From Micractinium sp. NFX-FRZ (taxonomy: Eukaryota; Chlorophyta; Trebouxiophyceae; Chlorellales; Chlorellaceae): a stretch of 64,000 nucleotides of DNA. The stretch spans positions 104,221-168,220 of the forward strand of contig JAPTJF010000082.1 of NCBI GenBank assembly GCA_029339195.1, written 5' to 3'. Of the stretch, positions 23,201-32,171 are shown piece after piece (the stretch's first letter is position 1; each line of letters opens with the position of its first letter). The notes under the pieces are model-generated. The model saw only the letters and a list, made by a program, of their open reading frames with translations. It did not search any database and had not been told where the DNA came from. Position numbers and translations under genes: made by a program.

Positions 23201-25204
23201 TGCCACACCACCATCACCCCAGCGCACGCACCTGAGCGCACGACACGCATGCCGCGCCCACCGCCGCCACTGCGTGCCTTCAAGATTACGGGGTACCCGG
23301 CGCGGGCCGCAAAGCCCTTGGCCTCCTCAGCATCAACCAGCGCGTCATCGGTGCCCGGCACAACAGGCACGCCGCACTCCTGCGGCAGGCGAGCATAGTG
23401 CTTGCAAAGATGAGTTCCAAGCTGGTAACTTTGGCTGCAGCATGCGCTTGCCTCCTCAGCGTTGCACCTGGCGCCCTGCTGCATCAACGCCCCCACCCCG
23501 CGGCCACACCTCAGCCTCCCACCTGGGCCATGCGGCGAGCGGCGGTCTTGTCCCCCATCGCCTCAATCGTCTCGGGCAGGGGCCCCACAAAAGTGATGCC
23601 GGCCTTGGCACAGGCGCGCGCAAAGGAGGCGTTCTCAGAGAGGAAGCCGTAACTGCGAATATTAAGGGGCTTGGGGTGGAAGTCACGCAAGAGTGAATGA
23701 AGTGTTTGCCGCCAGCAGCCGCAGCCCTAGCTCGACTTGTTCCCAACGCGGGCACGGCATGCAATCAGGCTAAGCATGCCCAAGTCAGCACAGCAACACA
23801 CAGCACATCACGTCAGCACAGCATACCACAGCACACCACAGCACAGCGCAGCGCAGCGCTCACCCCGGGTGTATGACGTCCACCCCCTGCTCCTGGGCCA
23901 GCCTCACAATCCCCTCCACATCCAGGTAGCACCCAACTGGGGTCATGTCCGGGCTGCCCACCTGCAGACACCGAAGAATTGGCAACTGGAACATTGGGAG
24001 CAGCAGCAGTAGCCTGGGGGTCATGTTGGAACTGCCCGCCTGCACAGCGGCGGTGGCAGCAGCAGCAGCAGCGGCAGCAGCAGCAGCCGCCATCGGCAGC
24101 CAACAGCGGCAGGAGCAGCAGCCGGTAGCGACAGCCGAAGCAGTAGATCATCCCGGAGATTCGCTGGCAGTAGATGCACGGGGGGAGCCAGCTGGTGAGG
24201 CAGAGACTGCAGGTCGGGCACAGCGGCTCAACAGCACACGTTGGAAGGCCTGCCCGCCTGTCAGCCTCCCGGCTTGCTACCCCTGCCTCAGCAATCAACA
24301 AGAGCTGACCTGGTACGACTCATCAGCCTTGAAGCGGTGGGGCTGCAGGCGGTCTGCTGCGCTGTAGATGGCAAGCTGCACGTGGGCCAGAGGTTAAGGG
24401 GATAGGTGCAGTCAGCAGGATGAGGCACTCAATTGGGGCAGCTGCAGGCAGCACCACGCAGCGCATTCGTGTGGTGTCGCGCCAGCCCAGTGCTCCAAGC
24501 GATGCGAGCACAAGAGGTGCAGGCGTTGGAGCCAGCTGACCTGCAACAGCCACCTGCGCTTGGGTCCACAGCAGTGGCAGCAACGGGGCAGCAGGCCACC
24601 CAGACAAACGCAGGCTGATGAGCACAAGGTGCTGCCAGCAGCTCCCAGCTGTGCGGCATGCTGCCGCTCACCGTTTCTAGGCCCAGCTCGATGCCGGCAC
24701 GGATGATGCGCACTGCAATCTCGCCTCGATTGGCGGCCATGATGCGCCTGAAGGGGGTGTCAATGTCGATAGACTCGACCTGGGGGCAGGGGTGGGAAAA
24801 ATGGGCCACACGCGGCCAGATGCAGCCGTCGGGGTTTGGCAGCACTGCTGGCCAGCACTGCCGCTGGCGGCGGCGGCGTTGCGCACTGGGCCCAAGCTAC
24901 GTAAGGGCTGCGCACGCACAAATGGACTGGTGGGATCGCGACGCAGTGCTCCTGTGCGGTAGCCGCAGGGTTGACAGAGCAGACAAAAGCCCTGGGCGAC
25001 GAGTCCCCAAGTTTGAGAGGGCCTCACCACAACGTGCTTGCTTGCAGCACATACGGGCTTGGATGTAGAACCATTTCCAGCGGCCGCACGCACGATAGGC
25101 GCCACGGCCTGTCGCCGAAAAGGACGTGCATGTGGCAGCCTGCCTGGCGCTCGCTGGGCCCCTAGGGGCGCCAGCCCCCTGCTGGTGCTCAGCACATGCA
25201 TCAT
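11287..25204 (-). CDS. PYC: Pyruvate carboxylase, biotin-dependent, full length
   Basis: Carboxylates pyruvate to oxaloacetate with ATP, bicarbonate and biotin; anaplerotic. About 33 exons encode roughly 1,230 residues, the normal single-chain length. Exon 1 (25204-25055) is Arg/Ser/Ala-rich and looks like an organelle-targeting peptide; mitochondrial versus plastid cannot be decided. The biotin carboxylase follows ([16 protein letters not shown], exon 24779-24672), with the ATP-grasp loop [15 protein letters not shown] and [13 protein letters not shown]. The carboxyltransferase has [30 protein letters not shown] and [10 protein letters not shown], and the C-terminal carrier has the biotinylation motif [12 protein letters not shown] Pro-rich linker ([13 protein letters not shown]) separates the first two parts. 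The stop is 11289-11287. At least seven introns carry copies of adjacent exon junctions (see findings). ATG 25204 is followed directly by a second ATG. Confidence 0.95.
12370..12525. repeat. Minisatellite of 15-19 bp units in PC intron
   Basis: Roughly eight imperfect copies of a unit like GCGCACACCAGCAGTACAG, in an intron near the biotin-carrier end of the gene. Copies abut with no spacers, so this is a minisatellite and not a CRISPR array. Confidence 0.85.
15951..16001 (-). other. Duplicated exon fragment in PC intron (possible cassette exon)
   Basis: Minus-strand bases 16001-15951 are bounded by an AG acceptor and a GT donor. They encode [17 protein letters not shown], almost the same as [17 protein letters not shown] at the start of the real exon at 15894. 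Length is 51 nt and phase matches, so inclusion would keep the frame. Whether it is spliced in cannot be told from sequence. Confidence 0.75.
16830..17028. repeat. Three copies of the VREAKLAG exon-intron junction
   Basis: The real exon end and donor lie at about 17028. Two diverged copies of the junction lie in the adjoining intron at about 16830-16897 and 16916-16982. The two copies are closer to each other (sharing GGCATACCACGCA) than to the real junction. Confidence 0.75.
19199..19450. repeat. Three copies of the ELFRFNTP exon-intron junction
   Basis: The real PC exon ends at about 19432 with the residues FRFNTP before its donor. Related copies at about 19311-19350 and 19199-19240 still encode CFRFNTP and CFRSNTP, but their GT donors are lost (GA or AG instead). 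Spacing is about 110-120 bp. Confidence 0.75.
20060..20361. repeat. Second copy of the HYDSL exon-intron junction with intact donor
   Basis: The real donor ends exon ...SVSQHYDSL at 20361. A copy 279 bp away, ending at 20082, matches exactly across the junction (ACGACTCACTG|GTCAGTGG). Confidence 0.8.
21285..21365 (+). repeat. GGGAT-rich simple repeat in PC intron
   Basis: About 80 bp made of GGGATGGGATGGGGTGGG-type units. Simple-sequence DNA within an intron; no coding content. Confidence 0.85.
22519..22636. repeat. Copy of the [10 protein letters not shown] exon start
   Basis: The real exon starts at 22519 (minus strand). A diverged copy starting at 22636 still reads [10 protein letters not shown], but the preceding AG acceptor is gone (CCG). 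Spacing 117 bp. Confidence 0.75.
22855..22963. repeat. Copy of the EDEMEDL exon start with intact acceptor
   Basis: The real exon starts at 22855. A copy at 22963, 108 bp upstream on the minus strand, keeps the CTGCAG acceptor, the same phase and the residues EDEMEDL, then runs into a stop. Flanking sequence (GGCTGGTAGTTGGGAGGC) is duplicated as well. Confidence 0.8.
23961..24110. repeat. Copy of the GSPDMTP exon start plus (CAG)n tract
   Basis: The real exon starts at 23961 (VGSPDMTP). A copy starting at 24039, 78 bp away, keeps a GTGCAG acceptor and reads [15 protein letters not shown]-rich microsatellite follows at about 24055-24100. Confidence 0.75.
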
Positions 25205-25702
25205 TGATGCGAATGCGACTGGTGGGCACAGCGCCATGCGCCTACATGACACTGTGCACAGCACGCCCACAGCACGGCGAGTTGTGTCGCCTAACGCGCT
25301 TTTGGTCACACAATCTTCAATGCAAAGCTTATGGGCTCGTGTGCAAGCGGGCCTGGCCCGCGTCTGCAAAAACAACCCTTGCTCGCATTTCGCGCTCTCA
25401 GCTTGCAGAAAGGCAAGCACGCAGGCAGCAGAGATCGGAGGCGACCAGGGGAATGCAATATCGAGGTGGGACGCTGCCCCAGGTCTGGCCATCGTCCCAG
25501 CAGCTGCAGCGCAGGCGCCGCCAGCTGATGTCGCCACCCACCTGAGATGGCCTTCTGAATTCTGCTGACGGCGTGCAACTTGCCAAGCTGCAATGGCACG
25601 CAGGAATTGAGTCGTCTGCTTCTAGGAGGGTGTCAGGCCTGCACTGTGCGAATCGGCGGCGGTGCCCGTGTGTAAAAAAAAACGTGTCCCTGCCCGCTGG
25701 GC
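25205..25702. other. Divergent intergenic region, PC and sulfotransferase-like gene
   Basis: 498 bp between two divergent starts, so it presumably carries both promoters. It has lower GC than the surroundings and an A-run at about 25674-25681. No further gene was supported, and in particular no missing 5' exon of the sulfotransferase. Confidence 0.45.
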
Positions 25703-27334
25703 ATGATCGCCTGCCTGCCTGCATTCCTGCCTGCATTCCTGGCCGCCTGCACGCTGGTGCCGCTGTCTACCTTGGCCGCCAGCCCACCCTCCCTGCGCAG
25801 CCAGGCCCTCCTCCCCTGTGGTCCCCCACCTTCCCACCGCCCACCCCGCCAGGTGGTCACAGATGCTGACCTGGACGCCGGCCGCCCAGGCGGGCCCACC
25901 TGGGCGGTCAAAATGCACCACTGGAGTTCGGCCTGGGATGCCAGGCGGGCAGACCATGTGTTTATCACACACCGAGATCTGCGAGAGGTGGTGACCTCTT
26001 ACCGGCGGCTGGGGTGGGCCCGCTGGCTGCCCAGGGGGTATGTGGGGGACCACTTCTGTTGGAGGGTGAGTGATAAGGTTGGGGTGGAAAGAAGCCGGTG
26101 AGGGCTTGTATGCACTTGCGTACCGCCGGGGGTGGGCAGGTATGAACTGTCAGGTGCTGGCAGGTGTGCAGTGGAGGGATGAGTGCCGACAGTGGGCACG
26201 GCTGCGGCAGAGGATAATGGTGGGCGTGGGGCAAGGCCAGGGTGGCGCACGGCGGAGTTTGGCGGAGGCCGGGCAGGAGCGTGGCATGGGCTGTGTGGTG
26301 CAGAGCGGGTGCCGGGCAGCCGGCAACGCAGCTCTAAAGAGCGCGCTCTGCAGTGCGCTTACCACTGCGGCTGCTGTGTGCCTGCCTGCCTGGGCAGACT
26401 GTCAATACTGTGCCATACATGCCTACCGCTGCTTCGCACTGCACCCACCAGTGCTCTGCCCCGTCCTGCCTGTCCCCTGCAGAAGCTTGCTGAGCTGGAC
26501 CTTTCTTTTGAGGAGATCATACAGCGCCCAGCAGCAGCGCTGGCACTGCTGGCAGGCCAGCTGGGTCTGGCAGGGGCGGTGGACTGCCAGCAGGTGCTGG
26601 CGGTGCTGGCAGAGCTGCAGGTTCCCACAGTCAGCATGGATCCAGGTGAAAGGACTTTTGGAAAACGCTCAGGGGGTTAGGGGACCACCCCTGCAGTACC
26701 TAGCAGTATCGGCAGTGTTGGGTATGAGGTAGCTGGGCTGTACGGTTGTTGGGTGCGGCGGCCCCCGATGAGGTGCAAGAGCGGGGCTCTGATGTTTAAC
26801 GCCCAGGGTAAGCAGGCGGGCAGCAGGGTCGCCGCTGCTGAGGCAGCCAGCATCCGGCAGTGGTAGCACAGCGGCGTGTGTGGCAGAGGTATGCATCCGG
26901 CTGAGGAGTGTGGCAACTACAGTGCTCTGCTGAGGCACACCTTCGTGACAGCAAGCAGGGCCTGCACGTTCCAGCTGGCAGCAGCATGCTCGGGGCTGGC
27001 AACACAGTGCAGCTCCCCAGCACCTGCCACCTCGTCCCTGTTACCTCGCCCCTGCCGCAGGGCGGCCCCGTCTTGCGCCCCCCATGCAGTCACCCAGCTC
27101 TGGCCGGGACACATCAGCGCCCCTTTCCTGGGGGCGAGGCATGCAGCAGTGGACGGCGGCGGCACAACAGGAGCCGAGCAGGAGGGGCAGAACAGCGGGG
27201 CCCACAGTGGCGGCAGCAGCAGTGGCGGCAGCAGGAGCGGCGGCAGCAGCAGTGGCGGCAGCTGGCACGGGAGGCTGTCAGAAACAGAGGCTGCCCAGCT
27301 GCTCAGGGGCCATCCCGAGTTGTTTGCTGCTTAG
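25703..27334 (+). CDS. Sulfotransferase-like protein, N-terminal PAPS motif not seen
   Basis: Sulfotransferases move sulfate from PAPS to sugars, proteins or small molecules. Three exons, 25703-26065, 26483-26645 and 27090-27334, join in phase to give 256 residues. VFITHRDLREVVTSYRRLGW matches the 3'-phosphate-binding motif region. LDLSFEEIIQRPAAAL and DPVTQLWPGHISAP match the later helices and C-terminal signature of algal sulfotransferases. The tail is Gly/Ser-rich and ends LLRGHPELFAA. The N-terminus MIACLPAFLPAFLAACTLV is hydrophobic (signal-anchor-like) but sits in CCTGCCTGCATT repeats and may be intron. The usual 5'-phosphosulfate loop (P-K-S-G-T-T-W type) was not found, so either a 5' exon was missed or the protein is truncated. 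ATG 25703 is therefore tentative. Confidence 0.6.
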
Positions 27335-27625
27335 GGTCATGCATATGGCGGACGTTCAGCTGTACTGCCCAAGCACACTGATGGACCCTGCCTGCTTCCC
27401 TGTGGCTGCCTGCGGTCCAGGTTGCCCCCAGGCAGAACCCGCAGGTTGAAAGCCCCCAATGCCACACTCTTTAAGGGCCACAGTGCCACACATTTCACAG
27501 GCCGCCGCTTGGCAGGGCAATGGTTTCACAAGAGCATCAGAGCCTCAGCCAAGGTTCCAGCGCTGAATGGCGGCAGCCATCCCCCTTGCACACCTGCCGC
27601 TGTTGCAGCTGCTTTGGATCTCCGA
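27335..27625. other. Short convergent intergenic region
   Basis: 291 bp between convergent stop codons (sulfotransferase-like and F-box/LRR). No recognisable signal was seen. Confidence 0.45.
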
Positions 27626-29952
27626 CTACGAGCCGCCGCTGCCACCCGCCTCGCTGTCGCTGCCGTTCTCCATGCTGCTGTTGCTGTCGCTACTATCGAT
27701 GGTACCCTCACTGCTTGTGTCTCCCCAGGTGAAGCTCAGCTGCAGCTGCTGCCAGCTGGCCTGCACCTCCCGCCGCACACGTGGCGCCAGCAGGGACTCG
27801 GCACCCAGCTCCAGCTGGGCAAGCCGCGGCATGTGTGCTGCCATTGCCCGCACTTCGGCAAGGGTGGGCACCCAGTCCTCATTGTTATCCAGAGCCAGGC
27901 GGGTGACAGAAGAGGCTGCCAGGAGCGCAGGTGGCAGGTGGTCAAGCAGGTTGCCCCCAAGGTCCAAATCTCGCAGCTGAGGGCCTGCATGCAGGGCAAA
28001 GAAGCATGCGGTGTGCAGTGCCCAGGCCCCATAACCTGTGGCGTGTAGCGCTGCCGCCGTCGTAATGCAGGAACCAACAGGCCGACTTGTCGCTCACTGC
28101 CAGCTCACCAGCTGCTGCCCTCATCATGCAAGGCAGGTACCAACAGGCCCACTTGTGGATCACTGCCTGCCAGCTGTCACACTGGTACCAGGCGGCCCCC
28201 TGCACCTCACCCACCTCCCAACCATTGCCCCTCTGGCAGTTCGCCCAGCTCGTTGTCCCGCAGCGACAGCTTCTGCAGTTTGGTGAGCGATGAGATGCTG
28301 CCAGCTGCCTGCGCCATCTCAACAGGCGCCAGGGAGCCCTCAATACAGAGCTCTGTCAGCTGCGGAAGCTGAGCCAGGAGTGCAGCCAAGCCCCCGGCAA
28401 AGACTGAGAGCTGGCCCCTGTCACTGCCACCGTCGCTGTCCTCCTCGCTACTGACACCCTCCTCTTCCTCGCGGCTGTAGCAGTTGCACATGCGCAGCAC
28501 CCTCAAGGACGCCAACTGGGGGCAGGCAGGCAGGTTGCCCTGCACCTCGCACGTCGACAGCTCTAGCCGGGTCAGGGCTGGAAGGTGGGGCGGCAGCATG
28601 GCGGCCAGGATGGCTGGCTGCAGGGGGTGTGGCGGGTGCCGCAAGAGGGCGCCAGTCAAGCGCAGCGCGCCAGCGTGGAACTCGGCAGTTGGGATGGCGA
28701 GCTCGCCCACCTGCAGCAGAGCCGGATCAACTTGCTTGAAGGGCACTGCATACGCGCAGAGAGAAACTGTGGCGCAGAGATGAGCAGCTGACGCGCTCAG
28801 GGAGGCAGCTGGAGGCAAGTCAAAAACGCCCCACACATGGGCATGCAGCATATCATCGCACGTAACTTTTTGAACAGCAAGCCTGCGCTTCCCATTCCCC
28901 ATGCGCCCACCTCAAAGCCGCTCAGTTGGTAGGACTCCAAGTGCTTGAATGCGGCCAAGGGGGGCAGCTGCTCGTAATCGCCGAGCAGGCTGCGGCCGCT
29001 GGCGGCGTGCAAGTGGCGCAGCCGCGTCAAGCTCGAAAGGCGCGCAGGACTGCTCAAGCCTCCAATGTCCAGCCACGTCAGCCGGGTGAGGCCGCAAACG
29101 CTGGCAGTCATGTCTGGGCGGTGGCGGCGGTAATCGGCCGTGATGCGCAGGCGCCGCAGCTCTGGCAGCTGCCGCAGCACGCCCGCGGTGCAAGGCGGCA
29201 GGACGTCAGAAGCATGCAAATGCAGGGCTGTGAGGGAGGGGAAGCGGGCCGCCGCCTCCACCGTAGCAGGAGAGAGCGCATGCCACACAGATTTTATGCT
29301 GAGCGCCCGCAGCCGCCCCGGGTGCAGCAGCCCTAGCAAGCCATCAAGCTGCAAGCCAGCGTGCGCAGCAGACGTGGCGTCGTACGCTGTGAAGGCCACC
29401 ACATGGCGGCCGATGCGCTGCAGCAGGCCCCGGCTGACCTCAGACCACGCTGCCTGCTGTCCCGCGGGCTGCTGCTGCAGGTGCAGATCCGCACGCAGCG
29501 TGAAGGTCGCCCACAGCGCGGGGTCCGTGTACACTGCGGCATGCCAGTGCTTGCAGACTGCAGCCGCTGTGCAGAGCGCTTGGGCAGCTAGGAAGTCGTG
29601 GGTGGCGGGCGCACTGCAGCGGTGGTGGGTGCACGGAGTTCCAGGGGTGGAGAGCTAGACAGCTGGCTGGTGGTGCTGGTGGTGTAAACAAATAAGGGGC
29701 TCGGCAAGCTGTGACACAGAACGGTACCGTATGCACTCCACCTGAATAGGCGGGAGGAGGTGGTGCAAGGGCACGGCAAGAGCGGCAGCAACCGTGGCAC
29801 CTGCGGGCCAGCGGCCTCAGGTGCGGCGGAAGTGGGAAAAACACACAGCCATGGCCCCACCTTTCGTACTCCGGGTCTGGGGACACAAGTGCCTGAAGTA
29901 TCTTGGACAGCAGCGCATCAGGCAGGTCATCCAGGCAGACCGCCTCTCGCAT
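27626..29952 (-). CDS. F-box / leucine-rich-repeat protein
   Basis: F-box/LRR proteins are substrate receptors of SCF ubiquitin ligases: the F-box binds Skp1 and the LRRs bind the target. Four exons, 29952-29861, 29613-28911, 28710-28215 and 27984-27626, are in phase and give 549 residues. The F-box runs from VCLDDLPDALLSKILQAL (exon 1) to AAVCKHWHAAVYTDPALW (exon 2). LRRs follow, for example LTRLTWLDIGGLSS, LTRLELSTCEVQG, LTKLQKLSLRDNELGELP and LRDLDLGGNLLDHLP. An acidic Ser/Glu/Asp insert (REEEEGVSSEEDSDGG) interrupts the repeats. The tail is Ser/Asp/Gly-rich. Frame upstream of the chosen ATG is open but lacks a better start. Target unknown. Confidence 0.85.
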
Positions 29953-30490
29953 GGTGCCGGCACCTCTGCTGCGATGGGGGCGGGAACGGAGTGGGGGCAG
30001 GGGCAGCGCGCCTTTGAAGCATCCAGGGAGTGGGCCTGCTGCCCTGCGGGCACAACACTGCGACCGCCCCTCCCTGGCTGACCAGCACAGCCTCCCGCGC
30101 CCAGGAAGAGGGCGAGGCGCTGGCGGGGCAGAAGCCGGCAGTGGCAGCCTGGCAGCGGCAGAGGCGGCAGAGGCGCGGCGGTGATACGCGGCCCTTGCAA
30201 CTCGTATAGCACTCAATGAACACACCGAAACAGAAATAGGCGCCAGTGATCAGGCGCCAGTGATCGGGAGGGCACTGCCAGTGATCGTGCGGCTGGAGCG
30301 GTGAAGTAAAAGTACCCCTCAAACAAATGTTGAAGCTGCAGGTATGTGAGATTGTGCCAGCCCGACGCGGTCCAGTAGCGCAAGAGCTGGGGCCCTGCCC
30401 GCCAAGCGCCCGCCTGGCGGCGGCTCGATGCCTCAGCTTTGCATTCTTCCATCACCATTTTCTGTGCAGCTGCCGTCCTCGTCCCCGTGT
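29953..30490. other. Upstream of F-box/LRR gene
   Basis: 538 bp between the F-box/LRR start and the pseudogene fragment. It includes a small repeat (GGCGCCAGTGATCAGGCGCCAGTGATC) near 30238-30265. It should hold the promoter. No gene seen. Confidence 0.4.
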
Positions 30491-30662
30491 TCACGCTGCT
30501 GTATTCGCTATCTGCGGCCAGGTGAGGCTCAACTGCAGCAGCGGCAGGCTGGCCAGCAGCTCCCGCCGCACCCTGCGTGGCCCACAGCGCCTCAGCACCC
30601 AGCTCCGGCAGCGACAGCTGCAGGATGTGCGTCAGCATGCATCGCACGTGCAAGGTGCCAAG
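30491..30662 (-). pseudogene. Decayed copy of the F-box/LRR 3' end
   Basis: Minus strand, about 0.5 kb upstream of the F-box/LRR start. The residues LHVRCMLTHILQLSLPELGAEALW match EVRAMAAHMPRLAQLELGAES in the last exon of the neighbour. After a one-base shift, VRRELLASLPLLQLSLTW matches VRREVQASWQQLQLSFTW, ending at a stop (30493-30491). No F-box or earlier LRR exons accompany it. Best read as a truncated, frameshifted duplicate. Confidence 0.65.
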
Positions 30663-32171
30663 AACCAAGATGTAACAGCCGTCCGGAGACAGGAGGGGTG
30701 TGAGGCAAAGTGGGTGAGGCAGGCATCTCTCAAGCCCAAACTCACGGAGGGGGGCCCCAAGCCTTCCTTCCCTTGGGTGCACCTCGAATGCATCAGCCGC
30801 TGCGCCTGCTGTGGGGCGCCCATCACAGCCTGTGGGCATCACAAGACAGCACCCGCCGCACTCGGCAGCCCGCACCCGCGTGTCTGGTTTGCAGGTCAGC
30901 ATCGCTGCCGCGATTTACACAGGTCAGCGCATGAGCTGCTTAGTGCTAGTACCGGCCAGGGCCAGGCAACAGGCTGGCGCCCAGACAGGGCGGTGCTACT
31001 AATCTGAACAGAGGGGCCCGGCATGGCGGGGTGGAAAGGGGGGCGGGGTGCGGGCGGAACAAGTGTAGGAGCAAGCAAGATGGCGCAAGCGTATGGGGCG
31101 CCCGGCGGGGGGCGCCACATATATATGTCGCAGGGTAGGGGCAGGGAAGGAGCAAGAGAGAACGGTGCGGGGAAAACAGCGGTGGGGTGGGAAGCGGTGG
31201 GGCGGGGTAGGTGGGAGGGGCCGCCTGGCAGTAGAGTCAGGTCACACATGGGTGGGCGGGAGAAAGTGCGCGTGTGGGGGGGAGCCGTGCGGGGGCAGCA
31301 GGGCCATGTGGCATCGTGTGACGTGAGGCGGTTGGCTCGTCACAGGTGGGGGCAGTGTGCGAGTAGTGTGGGTGCAAAAGCGGGGGCAGGGTGGGAAAAC
31401 GGGGGCCAAGGGGGCATGGGTGCGCGTTGGAAGAAACCAAGGGGGGCTTGGGCTGAGTAGCATTCGTTAGTATCAGATTTGATTCAGAACATGGTGTGTG
31501 TGTGTGTAGGGGAGGGCAACAAAATTGCGGAGGGGGGACCAAAGCAATTGAGGAGGAGGGATAGGCTAGAGGATGAACTCTTTGCAGTGCCAGCCAACAA
31601 AAAAGGGGGGGCGGGGCCGGCCGGCTGGGGGGCGGTCCCGCCCTCACACTCCGCATGTGGTTTGCTCTCGCAGCAGCCTCAGGCTGCACTGCGCAAGCAC
31701 ACACGGGGTGGCATGGGAGCAGCGGCAGGCAGGGGGCAGATGCCCGCCGCCATTGCAGCATGCGACGCCAGGAGGCTGGCTGGCGGCAGCGTGCCTGGCG
31801 CCTGCCCGTGCGCGCTGCTGGCGCCGGGCAGGCAAAGGGGAACGGTTCACTTCATTCGTTGGGCTCGCTTCTGCGGCTCGCTTGGGGGAGGCGGGTGTTG
31901 TCTCGCTCCGGTGGTGGTGGGGGTTCGCTCGTTCGCTCGCTCGCTCGGGAGGGAGGGGAGGGGTGGGTTTGGTGGTGCTCAAAAGCGGTGGGTGTGGGTG
32001 GGGTGGGTGGGGTGGGGTGGTTGTTTGCTCAAAGGCGGCGGGTGGGTGCGCGGTGCGGCTTGGTGGCTCGCTCGGCGGCGGCGGGTGGGGGCGCGGTGGG
32101 GCGGGGCGGGCACGGCTGAAGGGGGTGGGCCCGCCTTACAGGCCCTGCATACGACGCCACTGAGGCATAAT
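30663..32171. other. Gene-free stretch with G-rich plus strand
   Basis: About 1.5 kb between the pseudogene fragment and the 3' end of the EamA gene. Much of 31000-32130 is extremely G-rich on the plus strand (runs of GGGG, repeated CTCGCTCG at about 31925-31945). Long open frames here have no recognisable protein features and reflect base composition. No gene supported. Confidence 0.45.

Noticed and set aside
25205..25537. N-terminal extension of pyruvate carboxylase
   Set aside because: The frame is open, but the region has no targeting-peptide character and would make the protein unusually long; the two adjacent ATGs at 25204/25201 precede a typical Arg-rich targeting peptide.
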